This document shows positions 24,401-35,220 of a DNA stretch of 42,500 nucleotides, one piece after another. This stretch comes from Apostichopus japonicus (taxonomy: Eukaryota; Echinodermata; Holothuroidea; Aspidochirotida; Stichopodidae), in NCBI RefSeq assembly GCF_037975245.1, contig NC_092582.1, positions 8,327,501-8,370,000 on the forward strand. Direction: 5' to 3'. Position numbers and translations under genes: made by a program. How positions within the stretch are numbered: position 1 is the stretch's first letter; every line of letters starts with the position of its first letter. The notes under the pieces are model-generated. The model made no database searches, had not been told where the DNA came from, and saw only the letters and a list, made by a program, of their open reading frames with translations.

Positions 24401-24676
24401 TGCAGTATTAGCCCTATTGGCCTAGGCTAAGCGCAGTTCTATAACAAACGAGATTTCGTGAAACTAGTACATACATGTAGAACGCCCAGTTTGAACTGAT
24501 TGTAAACATAGTAACACATCTTGTACTTATTACCTGAATACTGCCAAGCATGTGGCTGGATGATTGTATAATTTGTCAAGAATAACAGCAGGAAGCGTCT
24601 GGAGGTACCCATGGAGGTCTTTACAATCTAGTTTACTTTGAGAATAACCGGACATAGATGCGGAATTTGCAGCCAT
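11750..24676 (-). CDS. GTF2H4: General transcription factor IIH subunit 4 (TFIIH p52)
   Basis: Exons in transcript order: 24676-24534, 24082-23978, 23371-23240, 22178-22085, 20475-20384, 19939-19828, 19621-19553, 17539-17456, 16831-16780, 16119-15987, 14286-14160, 13341-13263, 12376-12315 and 11860-11750. They sum to 1395 nt: 464 residues plus TGA, against 462 in human. Family hallmarks occur in order: [117 protein letters not shown] and [15 protein letters not shown]. p52 is a core TFIIH subunit that anchors and stimulates the XPB ATPase and binds p8/GTF2H5 through its C-terminus; it serves promoter opening and nucleotide excision repair in the nucleus. The ATG chosen has A at -3 and G at +4 and matches the human N-terminal length. 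The exon 13 donor (GTTCGT) is weak. I saw no AATAAA in ~1.6 kb past the stop. Confidence 0.96.
14568..14919. mobile_element. hAT-type MITE in GTF2H4 intron 10
   Basis: A 352-bp element with terminal inverted repeats CAGGGATGGGCAACC and its near-complement GGTTGCCCACCCCTG. It is flanked by an exact 8-bp target duplication ATGTACAG at 14560-14567 and 14920-14927. No transposase frame is present, so it is non-autonomous. TIR start, TIR sequence and 8-bp duplication all fit hAT. Confidence 0.9.
15368..15399. repeat. Poly(A) tract in intron 10
   Basis: About 32 A residues in a row. I found no retroposon body or target duplication around it, so it is listed only as a homopolymer. Confidence 0.85.
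16250..16440 (-). mobile_element. LINE 3' end (CR1/L2-like), intron 9
   Basis: Minus-strand remnant. It encodes a short match to the C-terminus of CR1/L2-type reverse transcriptases ([15 protein letters not shown]), followed by a GCGCTATATAAAAA-type 3' end and a short TATTATTATTA tail. It is strongly 5'-truncated and sits in the same orientation as GTF2H4. Confidence 0.65.
16978..17362. repeat. Tandem duplication in intron 8, offset ~219 bp
   Basis: Two diverged copies beginning CAAAAATAGCAGATTGATA (16978 and 17197) and sharing TTTGCTCTCTA, TTTTGTTTGGCTGTAGATTATTT and TTATGAAAAAAA. The second copy ends about 90 bp from exon 8. Confidence 0.8.
17562..17840. repeat. Tandem duplication in intron 7, 140-bp unit x2
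   Basis: Two copies (about 17562-17700 and 17701-17840) share GCAGAGATGATTTCAATCC, TTGAATTTTCTTTTCATCTC and TTTTAATTTATGCAAGAA. They start some 20 bp upstream of the exon 8 acceptor in gene orientation, so they may include its branch-point region. Confidence 0.85.
18071..18244. mobile_element. Fold-back element with ~60-bp arms, intron 7
   Basis: The left arm (18071-18131) and right arm (18185-18244) are near-perfect reverse complements around a ~53-bp loop. The arms include GTTTCGATCCTAGCAGGATC and CTTCTTCAGAGGCTAAA. This arm motif resembles sequences I associate with Penelope-like elements, but there is no coding sequence here to prove it. The transcript would form a long hairpin inside the intron. 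Confidence 0.75.
18449..18699. mobile_element. hAT-like MITE, intron 7
   Basis: About 250 bp with ends CAGGGATGTGCCCAG and CAGCGTGGGCACATCACTG; the second reads CAGTGATGTGCCCA on the other strand. Flanks share ATCATA, an imperfect 8-bp duplication. No transposase. The interior is G-rich and gives a spurious long plus-strand reading frame. Confidence 0.65.
18771..18866. repeat. Dispersed SINE-like repeat, copy 1
   Basis: Similar to 30087-30188: both have GCACACTTGGG-like then GTAGGTGTGACAA, GTTGTAAAGT(T/C)GTGT, and GCCTTG... GACT(A/G)(C/T)AAACCT. Intronic in GTF2H4 and divergent. Confidence 0.6.
21237..21300. repeat. 32-bp tandem duplication, intron 4
   Basis: Two copies of a segment containing TCCTTGTGTGTGCGCAC and CTTTTCATTTAG, differing by one base. 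Confidence 0.85.
21672..22081 (+). mobile_element. LINE 3' end (CR1/L2-like) abutting GTF2H4 exon 4
   Basis: Plus strand, antisense to the gene. It encodes a typical non-LTR reverse transcriptase C-terminus ([20 protein letters not shown], then [15 protein letters not shown]) ending at TGA 21849-21851. A 3' UTR follows with CGCACTATATAAGTACTATTTT and a (TTA)n tail. The tail runs to about 22081, within a few bases of the exon 4 splice donor at 22084-22083. 5'-truncated and inactive. Confidence 0.85.
22361..22741 (+). other. Unexplained 126-codon open frame inside GTF2H4 intron 3
   Basis: Plus strand, ATG at 22361 and TAA at 22739-22741. The composition is protein-like ([11 protein letters not shown], a hydrophobic stretch [18 protein letters not shown], then [18 protein letters not shown]) rather than low-complexity. 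A possible acceptor TATTATGCAG ends at 22386 inside the frame. I recognise no family. It could be a decayed exon, a transposon fragment or chance. Confidence 0.25.
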
Positions 24677-24731
24677 ATTGCTGCAATCACGCAGGCTAAA
24701 TGTATGGAACGCCAAAAGTATGGAACGCCAA

Positions 24732-25371
24732 AAGGACTGCAGGTGGCGCTACTACCCTAAACAGGGGGTGCTATTACCCTAAACAGGAGGTGCTACTACT
24801 CTAAACGGGAGGTGCTACTACCCTAAACATGGGGTGCTACTACTCTTTTTATTAGGAGGTGCTACTACGCTAAACAGGAGGTGCTACAACTCTAAACAGG
24901 AGGTGCTACTACTCTAAACAGGAGGTGCTACTACCCTAAACAGGAGGTGCTACTACCCTAAACAGGAGGTGCTTCTACCCTAAACATGGGGTGCTACTAC
25001 TCTTTTTATTAGGAGGTGCTACTACGCTAAACAGGAGGTGCTATTACGCTAAACAGGAGGTGCTACAACTCTAAACAGAAGGTGCTACTACTCTACACAG
25101 GAGGTGCTACTACTCTACACAGGAGGTGCTACTACTCTAAACAGGAGGTGCTACTACCCTAAACATGGGGTGCTACTACTCTTTTTATTAGGAGGTGCTA
25201 CTACGCTAAACAGGAGGTGCTACAACTCTAAACAGGAGGTGCTACTACTCTAAACAGGCGAGCCTACTACTACTATAGACAGCGATGCTACTGTAAATTA
25301 GTGGCGCTACTACCCTAAACGGAAGGTGCTACTACTCCAAAATGGAGTCGCTACTACTGTAAGGTAGCATA
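24732..25371. repeat. 22-bp minisatellite with higher-order units, upstream of GTF2H4
   Basis: About 28 copies of a ~22-bp unit close to GGAGGTGCTACTACCCTAAA plus CA. A variant block (ACATGGGGTGCTACTACTC then TTTTTATTAG) recurs three times, near 24830, 24985 and 25165, so part of the array expanded as multi-unit blocks. The array begins about 55 bp upstream of the GTF2H4 start codon and so covers its likely promoter or 5' UTR. Right beside it, GTATGGAACGCCAAAAG is itself duplicated (about 24701-24735). Confidence 0.95.
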
Positions 25372-25462
25372 CGCCCATTAAAACCCCATTGACTTACAGA
25401 CTTAATCACAAAAGTATTGTGGTTTCTAAGTCTAGATAGAAGTTATCATTAGCTACACGCTA

Positions 25463-25633
25463 CCCATCACCCGGATAACTGACAAGTTGGCCTTTCATGG
25501 CACCATCAATTCTCCGTATCATGACCATGTAGATTTTTTTGCTATCCGAACCGGGAGGTTTCGTCACTTGTAAACAAACCTCTTCACCCAGTAGTAAACA
25601 ATTCCAAATGATATAAAAACTGTTAAATCTTAT
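25463..25633 (-). other. Short protein-like open frame, unassigned
   Basis: A 57-codon minus-strand open frame ending at TAG 25460-25462. It reads GEEVCLQVTKPPGSDSKK then IYMVMIRRIDGAMKGQ, which does not look random. There is no clear splice acceptor and no family recognised. It may be an exon or pseudogene fragment upstream of GTF2H4. Confidence 0.2.
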
Positions 25634-25862
25634 TTAACGTTTAAACGCAAACTTAAAGCCCACCTAATTGAAAACTACGCTGACTGAGTATTGATTATCG
25701 CATGTTTATTTTCTCTACTCTTAATTGTTACCTTCTTTCATTGTTATTTGTTATTTTTTGGTCGCTAGCTCGATAAACTACTATTGTTTTTCTAGTGTCC
25801 TGTTTATACTATACCACTTTGTTCTATTGTTCTTATGTATAGACGAAAATAAATGAAATGAT
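25600..25862 (+). mobile_element. Possible LINE 3' remnant
   Basis: A plus-strand frame contains SYLTFKRKLKAHLIENYA, resembling the last residues of LINE reverse transcriptases, followed by an AT-rich 3' region ending AAAATAAATGAAATGATG. Short and degraded. Confidence 0.4.
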
Positions 25863-26093
25863 GCTTGCTTGCTAAGAACAGTCACCCAGTACTTTAATCC
25901 AGCCTGTATTGTCACGTAACAAGTTACAGTATATTGTACCAAAAAGCTTAATATAATTAAAATCTTCCTCAAGATGCTTGCTTCAACTATTTGAGATGGT
26001 TTATTATGACATTTACGATAAATATTAGAATTTTAAATCGGATACACTGAGAAATAACAAGTTATCCGTCATGAGACATGTTTAACTCATTAA

Positions 26094-26252
26094 GGGTAAC
26101 ATAATGCTATTTTTGTAAGAAAAGCCACCCAGGAAAAAATCCTGGCCAATAAATGCCAAACTGCGAACCGACTGATCCGCTGTTAATCCTAGTCATCTTA
26201 CATCAAGACTAACTGTGTGATACTTTTTAAGAAAAGTCACCCAGGAAGGAAG
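26094..26252 (-). mobile_element. U2-headed SINE family copy (headless, dimer-like)
   Basis: Minus-strand insertion flanked by CTCATTAA repeats and absent from the duplicate site near 26985. It holds a tail fragment (TCCTGGGTGACTTTTCTTAA) joined to a second body with AGCGGATCAGTCGG and a CCAGG/CCTGG hairpin, ending in CTTTTCTTACAAAAATAGC. No U2 head. Confidence 0.7.
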
Positions 26253-26490
26253 CTCATTAAAAAACGGTTGCTATTTCGTGATTGGTTCTTTTCTAACTTT
26301 ACGTCATAGCACAATTCATTCTACGTTCGTAGCATCTTTGAAACGGGGTATACACGTCATCAATTGTTACGTGATACATGAGGGACAAACAAATTTACTA
26401 CTACAAACCGCGAGAAACAAGTAAAATACATTAATGCGAGGGTACTCGTTTAACGTGACATTTATGCAAATTGGGCAGATTCCAGTAGAC

Positions 26491-26785
26491 ACAGATTCTA
26501 CACATGATCTTAGCCAGAAGGCCGAAAAGCGATCGCTTTCGATTTTTAAGAAAAGTCATCCAGGAAAGAACATGGGCACCAAACAACTAATTACCAACTG
26601 ATCCGCTCTCAAACCCAGTTCCCTTGCATTAAGACTGTGTGGTCATCGATGTCAGGTGTGTTTCACGGTTCCCCTAGAAGGAGAACATCATGCTATTTTT
26701 GTAATATAAGCCACCCAGGAAAAAAACCTTTACAATGTGAAAACCAAATAACTGAACGACTGATCCGCCCTCAACGTGATCACGT
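26491..26785 (-). mobile_element. Cluster of U2-headed SINE copies
   Basis: Read on the minus strand: a body with its tail (26785-26693), a second body (26692-26541: AGGGAACTGGG, GAGAGCGGATCAGTTGG, CTTTCCTGG), then a U2-like head (26533-26491). That head begins GATCGCTTTTCGGCC and continues to GTGTAG, with a changed branch-recognition element (GTAGAA). The order body-tail-head shows multimer or nested insertion. Confidence 0.7.
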
Positions 26786-27257
26786 GATCACGTAACCAAC
26801 GTGATCATGTAACAGCATACAGTAATTTGTGCCACAAATATAGCTTACTATAAGTTAAACCTTCATCAAGATGGTTATTTCGACTATTTGCGAAGGTTTA
26901 TTAACAACATTTACTATAAATTGTAGAATTCTTAAATTAGATACATTCGAAAATAATATATTATCCGGTATAAGATATGTTGAGCTCATTAAAAAACGAT
27001 TGCTGTTTTGTGATTGGTTCTTTTCTTCGTTTATAATAAACCGCTTAGAGTATACATTTGCTCAAAACAGTGGCTGCTCAAAGAACCATGTTGACAGGCT
27101 CGTATATTCATTATGATTAAATGGGGTGTACATCGGCTTCGAGAACTTACAGTTTGTGCATTATAATTACGACTATATACTCAGAGGCGTATAAAAGGTT
27201 ATTTCCGATTGTGTGCACTGTATAGTATTAGATACATGGAAGTGCGTGAAAGGGGTA

Positions 27258-27448
27258 CTTTTTAAGAAAAAGTCGCCCAGGAAAGAAACTGGGCACGAAA
27301 ACCAAACAATAATTTACCGACTGATCCGCTCCCAACCCCAGTCCCCTTGCATCGGGACTGTGACTGTGTGATCATCGTCAGGTGTGCATCACCATACCCC
27401 TCGAAAGGGAACAGATACTACACATGATCTTAGCCAAAAGGCCGAGAA
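27258..27448 (-). mobile_element. U2 snRNA-headed short retroposon, most complete copy
   Basis: On the minus strand the first ~45 nt (27450-27409) match the 5' end of U2 snRNA: CGCTTCTCGGCCTTTTGGC, then TAAGATCATGTG and TAGTATCTGTTC, with one family-specific A-to-T change. A ~150-nt unrelated body follows (hairpin CCCTTTCGAGGGG, AAGGGGACTGGGG, GGGAGCGGATCAGTCGG) with a 3' hairpin GCCCAG/CTGGGC and tail GACTTTTTCTTAAAAAGTA. Exact 14-bp direct repeats GCGTGAAAGGGGTA flank it (27244-27257, 27449-27462), marking retroposition; the ends overlap the repeats by 1-3 bases. It lacks the U2 Sm site and 3' half, so it is not a functional U2 gene. Confidence 0.85.
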
Positions 27449-27458
27449 GCGTGAAAGG

Positions 27459-29366
<1,908 letters not shown>

Positions 29367-29381
29367 ATCTCTGCCTGTTGC

Positions 29382-29501
29382 ACTCCCGGCGATGATCACA
29401 CAGTCCCGATGCAAGGGGACTGGGGTTGAGAGCGGATCGGTCGTTCGGTAGTTTGGTTTTCGTGCCCAGGTTCTTTCCTGGGCGACTTTTTCTTATAAAG
29501 T
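29382..29501 (+). mobile_element. U2-headed SINE family copy, 5'-truncated, + strand
   Basis: A 120-bp insertion flanked by exact 15-bp direct repeats ATCTCTGCCTGTTGC (29367-29381 and 29502-29516). It contains the family body from GATGATCACACAGTCCC through AAGGGGACTGGGG, GAGAGCGGATCGGTCG and the GCCCAG/CTGGGC hairpin, ending in the GACTTTTTCTTA tail. The head is missing, as expected from 5' truncation in target-primed insertion. Confidence 0.85.
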
Positions 29502-30086
29502 ATCTCTGCCTGTTGCTTTTTAAAGCAATGTGAAGTCTATTAGTCATGTGACTTTATATATTGTCTCCTATTATCCAAAGTTCTGTTAACATTTTATTTT
29601 TGTTTTCTTTCATTTTCAGGACTCTTTCTGCATCTATAGGTTTGATTCTCCTATGTGGGCACTTGGGATATAGTACATGCATCAAAATTTGAGAAAATTT
29701 TAGCCTGCCATAACTTCAAGTTAATTCCTTAATGTGTTTGTTTTTACAATATTCACAATTTCAACAAATATGCAAAGTGTAAAATAAGAACCCAACCATA
29801 TTATCTTCATTGCCATACATCATGTGGCAGATATTGTTGCAATTCCATGTGGTTGTTTTTGTAGGTCCAGGTTGAAATAATGTTGTGGTGGACTGGAAAG
29901 TCAATTGTGCATTGTTTGTTCCTTTCAGAAAGTACAGGAACCTAAGCCAGGTGGATAAATGGGGACTTGCGAGGTAACTTGTAAATATAGTTGTGTGCGC
30001 CGGTTTGTGGCTGCACCCTATGGGAAGTCCCCCGGGGGACACGTGGTTGTGGTGCACTGTGGTGCCCCAGGAGTGATTGATTGAAT

Positions 30087-30188
30087 TGTGCACACTTTGG
30101 TGTGTAGGTGTGACAAGTTACTAATGACCAGGGTTAAGTTGTAAAGTCGTGTGAGAAGGCCTTGGCCCTGAACAAGACTGTAAACCTA
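30087..30188. repeat. Dispersed SINE-like repeat, copy 2
   Basis: Partner of 18771-18866. The sequence just before it (GCACCCTATGGGAAGTCCC, a CCCCCGGGGG palindrome and GTGGTGCACTGTGGTGCCCC) may belong to the same longer element. Confidence 0.55.
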
Positions 30189-32480
30189 AAAATTAAAATT
30201 AATTAGGCTAAAATTAAGCATTCAATAAGGCTCAAGTTGATGTTTGTGTTTATGCATACTGTATGTGACACCTACCTTTGATAATTCACTATGTAGACAC
30301 AATCTTATGGGTATAAGTGACCTGTTGTTCTTGTGGCTTGGTCACAGGGTCAAACATGTCAATATTCAAATAATGACAAACTTGTCCCATTGCACTGGAA
30401 CTTGGCGTGATGTTGTTTGGGGATAATACGTACATGCTATAGGGAGTAAATAACCCTATTGTTTTTGGTGCTCATCATTAATACTAATGAGGTCACGCGC
30501 TTAAAGTTTCAACAATATAGTAAGTCCCAGAAATCGGTCTAATTGCATTGAGACATTGCAGTTGTTGGCTGATGACAGGTAAATGATAATGTTTGCTAAA
30601 TTGATTATATATATTAATGAGGGGGTGTGGCTTTATACTAATTTTCAAAACTAAGATTGGGTGGCCCATTAACCCTATACAGTAATATGGCATATGTTCA
30701 CCAAAGGTATAATAGATATTTTAATTAAAGCTTGTTTCAACAGAGTACTAGTCAAGTAATTTTCAGTCAAGAGTGTAAAGTAATGTGTTAGTTCACAAAC
30801 AACTTTTTCCAAGCCAGATCAACTTTCTAGTCCTTGCAAAAACGCAAGTCGAGAAATTGCGAAAGATTTGCTATCGCACAGGTTGTTATACTGTTACTTC
30901 ACCCTGAATTTTCTCGTTACATATTTGCTGACACCTCATAAACATCTTAATGTGCTTGCTAAGAACAGTGGTACAATGCTTAAGTCAGTTTTGTCAATCT
31001 CACTCACATTAACTTACCAAACCATTTTTGTTTTGCATGAGTGTTTGTTCATTGAGGATGAAATGTTGCCTTTGCTTTGGCCATACCAAAATAATTTATT
31101 GAAGCCTTAGTCATCCAATTCATTCAATTAAAATTTCATTTCACCTTTTAAATTACATTGATGAAAGTGTGTCTTTATACTGAATATGTCGTGTTGCTTT
31201 AACGTGTTTCGAATGGTTTTTAAAGGTTGCCAGTATATGCCCCAAGTTATAGCACCCTATAATTGCTAATTCAAAACGTACTTTCCTGGAGGTCTTTACT
31301 CTCCAAATTGTTCTCAGACATTTTTAAGGTGACCATATTTCAATATGTAGCATATTTGGGGCCAATACAGCATACCTTTAATGGTAACGTATATTTTATG
31401 TGTTCCATGTAAGTTTAAAATTGATGTTTCCTAATGAGCAACTATCAAGAAATATAATGTGCTCATAGTTTAGATGAACAGCTTAGTACTAAGTATTGTT
31501 GTCTAAATTTATGACAGATATAACTATTTTAATGTTTCTTTTTTCATTTTTTTGAAGGCAATCGGTCTTTCAAGTAAAATATATTTCCTCCAATAAGAGA
31601 GAAATTCCTTTACAAGTGGTTTTCTATTTGATTCTTTGTTTGTCACAGGTGTCAGAAATTGGATCTTGTACCTCATACCACTGGTCCATAAGACTACTAA
31701 TATTCACAGCTTCTTGAAGACAAACATGCTACTTCTGCTCCTCTGTACCTTGAAATGCACACTGTCTCTTGCAAGAAAGTTATTAGAGATTTGCAATTAC
31801 ACATACTTATCCATCCCCATACAAGTTATGCAACAAGCAGATACCTCCTGTGGGTGTGTGTGGGTGGGGGGGGGGGGAGGGATTGTTCCTATCACTATAC
31901 TTTGACTCCACCTCTCACTGGATACTAAGGAATATGCAGTACAATATTACTGTGATAAGGCTAAGCACATGCAAGGAAATTAATTCGCGATAGTAACCAC
32001 ACCCCCACTCCTTGAATTGCATGCTCAAGTTTTCATACGGGGTGTGATGTAGTATGCATAGCACATCACTTGCGATTCTTTCTGTTCGAGTTTATTGTTA
32101 GAGGTTAGACAGAAACCTTTCCTTCTTAGGTTTCTGGTTAATTTAGTTAAATACAACTTAGAATGAAATTTTACAGAAAACAACACACATTTATTTCTCG
32201 TGTCTGAGTGGACGATTTACCGCTGCAAATTCAAAATTTGTGACGTCACCAAATTCTGGTGACCCTGGGTCAGCTTCCCAGCTGTAATGCTCTCTGACCA
32301 TTTTAGCATATCTAGTAATTGGGTTTCATGCATAGTCACCCTTTGCTCATATCAACAGTAAACTTGACACCTTCGTCACTTCGATAAAATATTTATGTTT
32401 ATCTCTCTCTACATATAAAAACACTCAGTACACACACATACAGCATATATACAATATATACAATATATATATATAGACTT

Positions 32481-32622
32481 GTATTTATCCAGAGACTGAC
32501 AAAACTAAGCTCTCAACGTTTATTCTGTTGTACCATACATTTCAAAGTTTAAGAAAGCCTGCGGCGTATATGGACCAGCCTTAGCAGTAGATTTAGTGCT
32601 GGTTTAGTAGAAATGCTCAACT
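32481..32622. repeat. ~142-bp dispersed repeat, copy 1
   Basis: Matches 35804-35947 in the same orientation. Shared strings include GTATTTATCCAGAGACTGAC, TGTTGTACCATACATTTCAA, CAGCCTTAGCAGTAGATTTA and AGTAGAAA. I could not assign the family. Confidence 0.85.
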
Positions 32623-33016
32623 GCTTGAACTAAAGTATACAAGCAAGCCCCCAGTAAGCGTATAACGCCGTACAAAGTTTAACGAAACGTCTCTTAAAAT
32701 TCAATATTAATTTCATCAAATCAATATGATACATTACTCGTTGAAGTTAAGGCAAAAAAAAGGAAAGAAAATAAAAAATGGTTTTAAGAATGAATAAATT
32801 CTTTATGATATATAATATTATATTTCAGAAGTAAACAATTTCCTTCATGTCAAAACATATTGCGGTAACTAATTAATAGTTCAGTAACTTTCTTTCAAGT
32901 TAATGTTATTTGGCAGTGGACATTAAGTATCATGAAGGACGAAGTTGTCGTATTTTAAACATAACTAGAAGTGTTTATATGTGGTTGGAAACTGTATGCT
33001 TCCATATCGCCTCAGT

Positions 33017-33072
33017 GTATTCACTCCTATTGTATTCACTCCTATTGTATTCACTCCTATTGTATTCGCTCT
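33017..33072. repeat. 15-bp tandem repeat
   Basis: About 3.5 copies of GTATTCACTCCTATT. In frame it gives a Leu-rich repeat peptide that I regard as meaningless. Confidence 0.9.
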
Positions 33073-33504
33073 TATTAATATATATAACATAGCAAAACAT
33101 AATAAAATATAACATGACACAACTTAACCTAACATACTATAATATAATTCTATATATTTCTTGGTACCTATAGTGGCACTGAATTGCTATATCCCGTTAA
33201 AAAAAAAAAACTCAGGTTCCTTAATTGCTTTGACTCGAGCCAAGTGACCTTTGAGTAAGAGTCAAGTCATATCCAGTAGTGATTCGAGTCATTTTTGGGT
33301 TGCCGACAAATCAGTTCATCAGAGTCCGAGCCATAAACTTTCTTTTAATCCTCCTTCTCTTTTTAATCTAACCATTTTTAAGTTTTCGAATGTCACTGCA
33401 GACTTCGGAACAAAACTTATAATCTGCAAGTAACAACAAGACGTGATTTGCGTGTGAGAGACATTTTTTCTTCATGTTTTACCCAATAATTTGTTATTGT
33501 TTTC

Positions 33505-33510
33505 TTTATT
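33505..33510 (-). promoter_or_regulatory. Candidate poly(A) signal for the 250-residue gene
   Basis: TTTATT on the plus strand reads AATAAA on the minus strand, about 330 bp past the stop at 33841. Confidence 0.35.
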
Positions 33511-33840
33511 ATTAGACATTTTTTCTTCAATAGTGTTAATATCCCTTGTTCCCCTCCGACCAATCCCCGATTCCCCCTCTTTTCGTCAAACTACCACGTC
33601 ATATATTATGCAGGGCTTTGTCCCTCACTGGAAGCTTAAAATAAAAAGTACCCTAAACGTCATTTCGTCGTTTTCGTTTGGTCACGTGTGCAGGTTTTCG
33701 GTGCCTCCGATATCAAGGAGTTGTTTCCATAACTACTCCCTGCTGATATTCCCACGTTGTTATCCACACAACGTTATTAGTACGTGACGCAGTAGTCACA
33801 TGGGTGCATTATACGCACCGCGTGTACAACATGAAACATT

Positions 33841-35220
33841 TCACTTTTCATCTGTAAATGTACGACTCGACCTGGGAACCGCTACCGGAGCCGACCTGGG
33901 CGGCCGCCGTCTGAATGCCTCCTGAGTAGCAACACTATTAACATTGTTGTTATCGGATGCCGGTTTGAAAGTTAATAATCCAGCTGATAACATCATGTCG
34001 ACTACTTGGCCGCCTGCTTTATGTAACTGCGGTAGTAACGAATTTCTGAAAGCCCGTCTTGCATTCTCTACACTATCTCCTTGTTCTTTATCTAATTTCA
34101 TCATAACCTCCAACGGTTTCGATATATGCAAGTAGGCACATTTAACAGTTGCTAAAACCACCGCGTGTTCTCGTTTCCAATGCCACTTGTTTTTCAAGTC
34201 GTGCCATTTTGCAGCAGCGCCCTCAAGCCGAGCGGCTTCACCCCGCGCAGTGTATTCCTCTATGAGTGACTGCATGTCCTTAACGTGCCTTGGGAAGATG
34301 TGTGGTTTAATGAATGACTCGGGTAGTACCTGGGAAAGGAACATGGAAAGGAATGATTCTAGATATCCTTCACAATCTACAATTTTTTTTTTAAATAAAC
34401 CCCTTGTTTACTGATTTGAAATGGATCTAAACTATTTCGGTAAAATGTACATTATTTGACCGGGAAAATATGAAGAAATTCTAGATCTATAAGAAGTACA
34501 TGAAAACATAATCTATATAACTTTAGTCTACCAAGCTCGCACCAAGAATGACGAATTTAGTCAACACGTATGCAATTTGAAACAATATCATATTTTAATT
34601 CTTATTTATGTATCAATGTTTTCTGTAATATTAGATAAATGGTTCATAACTTGTCAATAACGAGTAATAACGTTTTAATTGCAAAAACATACAAATCGGT
34701 TCGTATGAGAAGTATCCGACTGAGCACCTCTGGCTGATACTATGATGGCTTCGTCAAACTGTTATAAAGTAACCACCAACCACTAAATGCAATTTGAGAG
34801 GGGTCCTATAGCCTCATTATATGAAGATGTCTTCTCTATTAGAAAGAGCAAAAGCTACACTGATACGTGTCTTCACTAACACGCACTTCCCTTGTGCACA
34901 CAGCGGCCTACATTCCAGCACAAAATATTATTAGTATTGAGTTAATGAAACGGAACCTTGTGGAATATATAAGACTCGAGCTTGAATGCAGCCTGGCCTG
35001 CTAACATGGCCCACATCTCTTGTTCTCTCTTGCGATTGTCTTCCTCGTCCTCTTGTAGAATGTTCCCTGCCACCTCTTTGGAATGCGAGCTCGAAGCGCC
35101 CTCGCCAGGACTCTTATGTGTACTTTGCAATTGTAGTAGGTTCATGTAATCTCGGGGCGAGAGGGATTTTGGTGATAATAACACCGTCAGTTCGTCCGAA
35201 CTAGACGTCGATGCTGACAT
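33841..35220 (-). CDS. Unrecognised 250-residue helical, charged protein (two exons)
   Basis: Exon 1 is 35220-34957 (88 codons, phase 0 end, donor GTTCCG); exon 2 is 34329-33841 (162 codons plus TGA). The acceptor has a good pyrimidine tract (TTCCTTTCCCAG). An in-frame TAG lies 15 nt upstream of the ATG, which has A at -3, so the start is secure. Residues 1-50 are Ser-rich and probably disordered. About 55-190 look helical and charged (QEDEEDNRKREQEMWAML, then SLIEEYTARGEAARLEG and AAKWHDLKNKWHWKREH). The C-terminus is basic and proline-rich (RRRPPRSAPVAVPRSS). There is no signal peptide, membrane span or zinc motif. I do not recognise the family and assign no function. Confidence 0.75.

Larger units (their letters stand above)
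25900..27010. repeat. Diverged local duplication carrying retroposon insertions
   Basis: Segment 25926-26093 resumed at 26261-26300 matches 26815-27010. Shared stretches include TCAAGATG, CGACTATTTG/CAACTATTTG, TTTATT, TTATCCG and GCTCATTAAAAAACG, then TTGCT(A/G)TTT and GTGATTGGTTCTTTTCT. Copy 1 is interrupted between two CTCATTAA strings (26086-26093 and 26253-26260); copy 2 is continuous there. Confidence 0.75.
29517..33504. other. Intergenic, no gene recognised
   Basis: Holds only the two dispersed-repeat copies and the 15-bp tandem repeat listed separately, plus GT/G runs near 31853-31880 and AT-rich tracts near 32440-32475. Open frames here are short and low in complexity. Confidence 0.5.

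Noticed and set aside
24732-25371. Telomere-like sequence (CCCTAA in many units) or a CRISPR-like array
   Set aside because: CCCTAA occurs once per 22-bp unit rather than as tandem hexamers, and there are no unique spacers; it is an interstitial minisatellite in a eukaryote.
27409-27450. Functional U2 snRNA gene
   Set aside because: Only the first ~45 nt match. The Sm site and 3' stem-loops are replaced by unrelated sequence and the unit sits in a target-site duplication.
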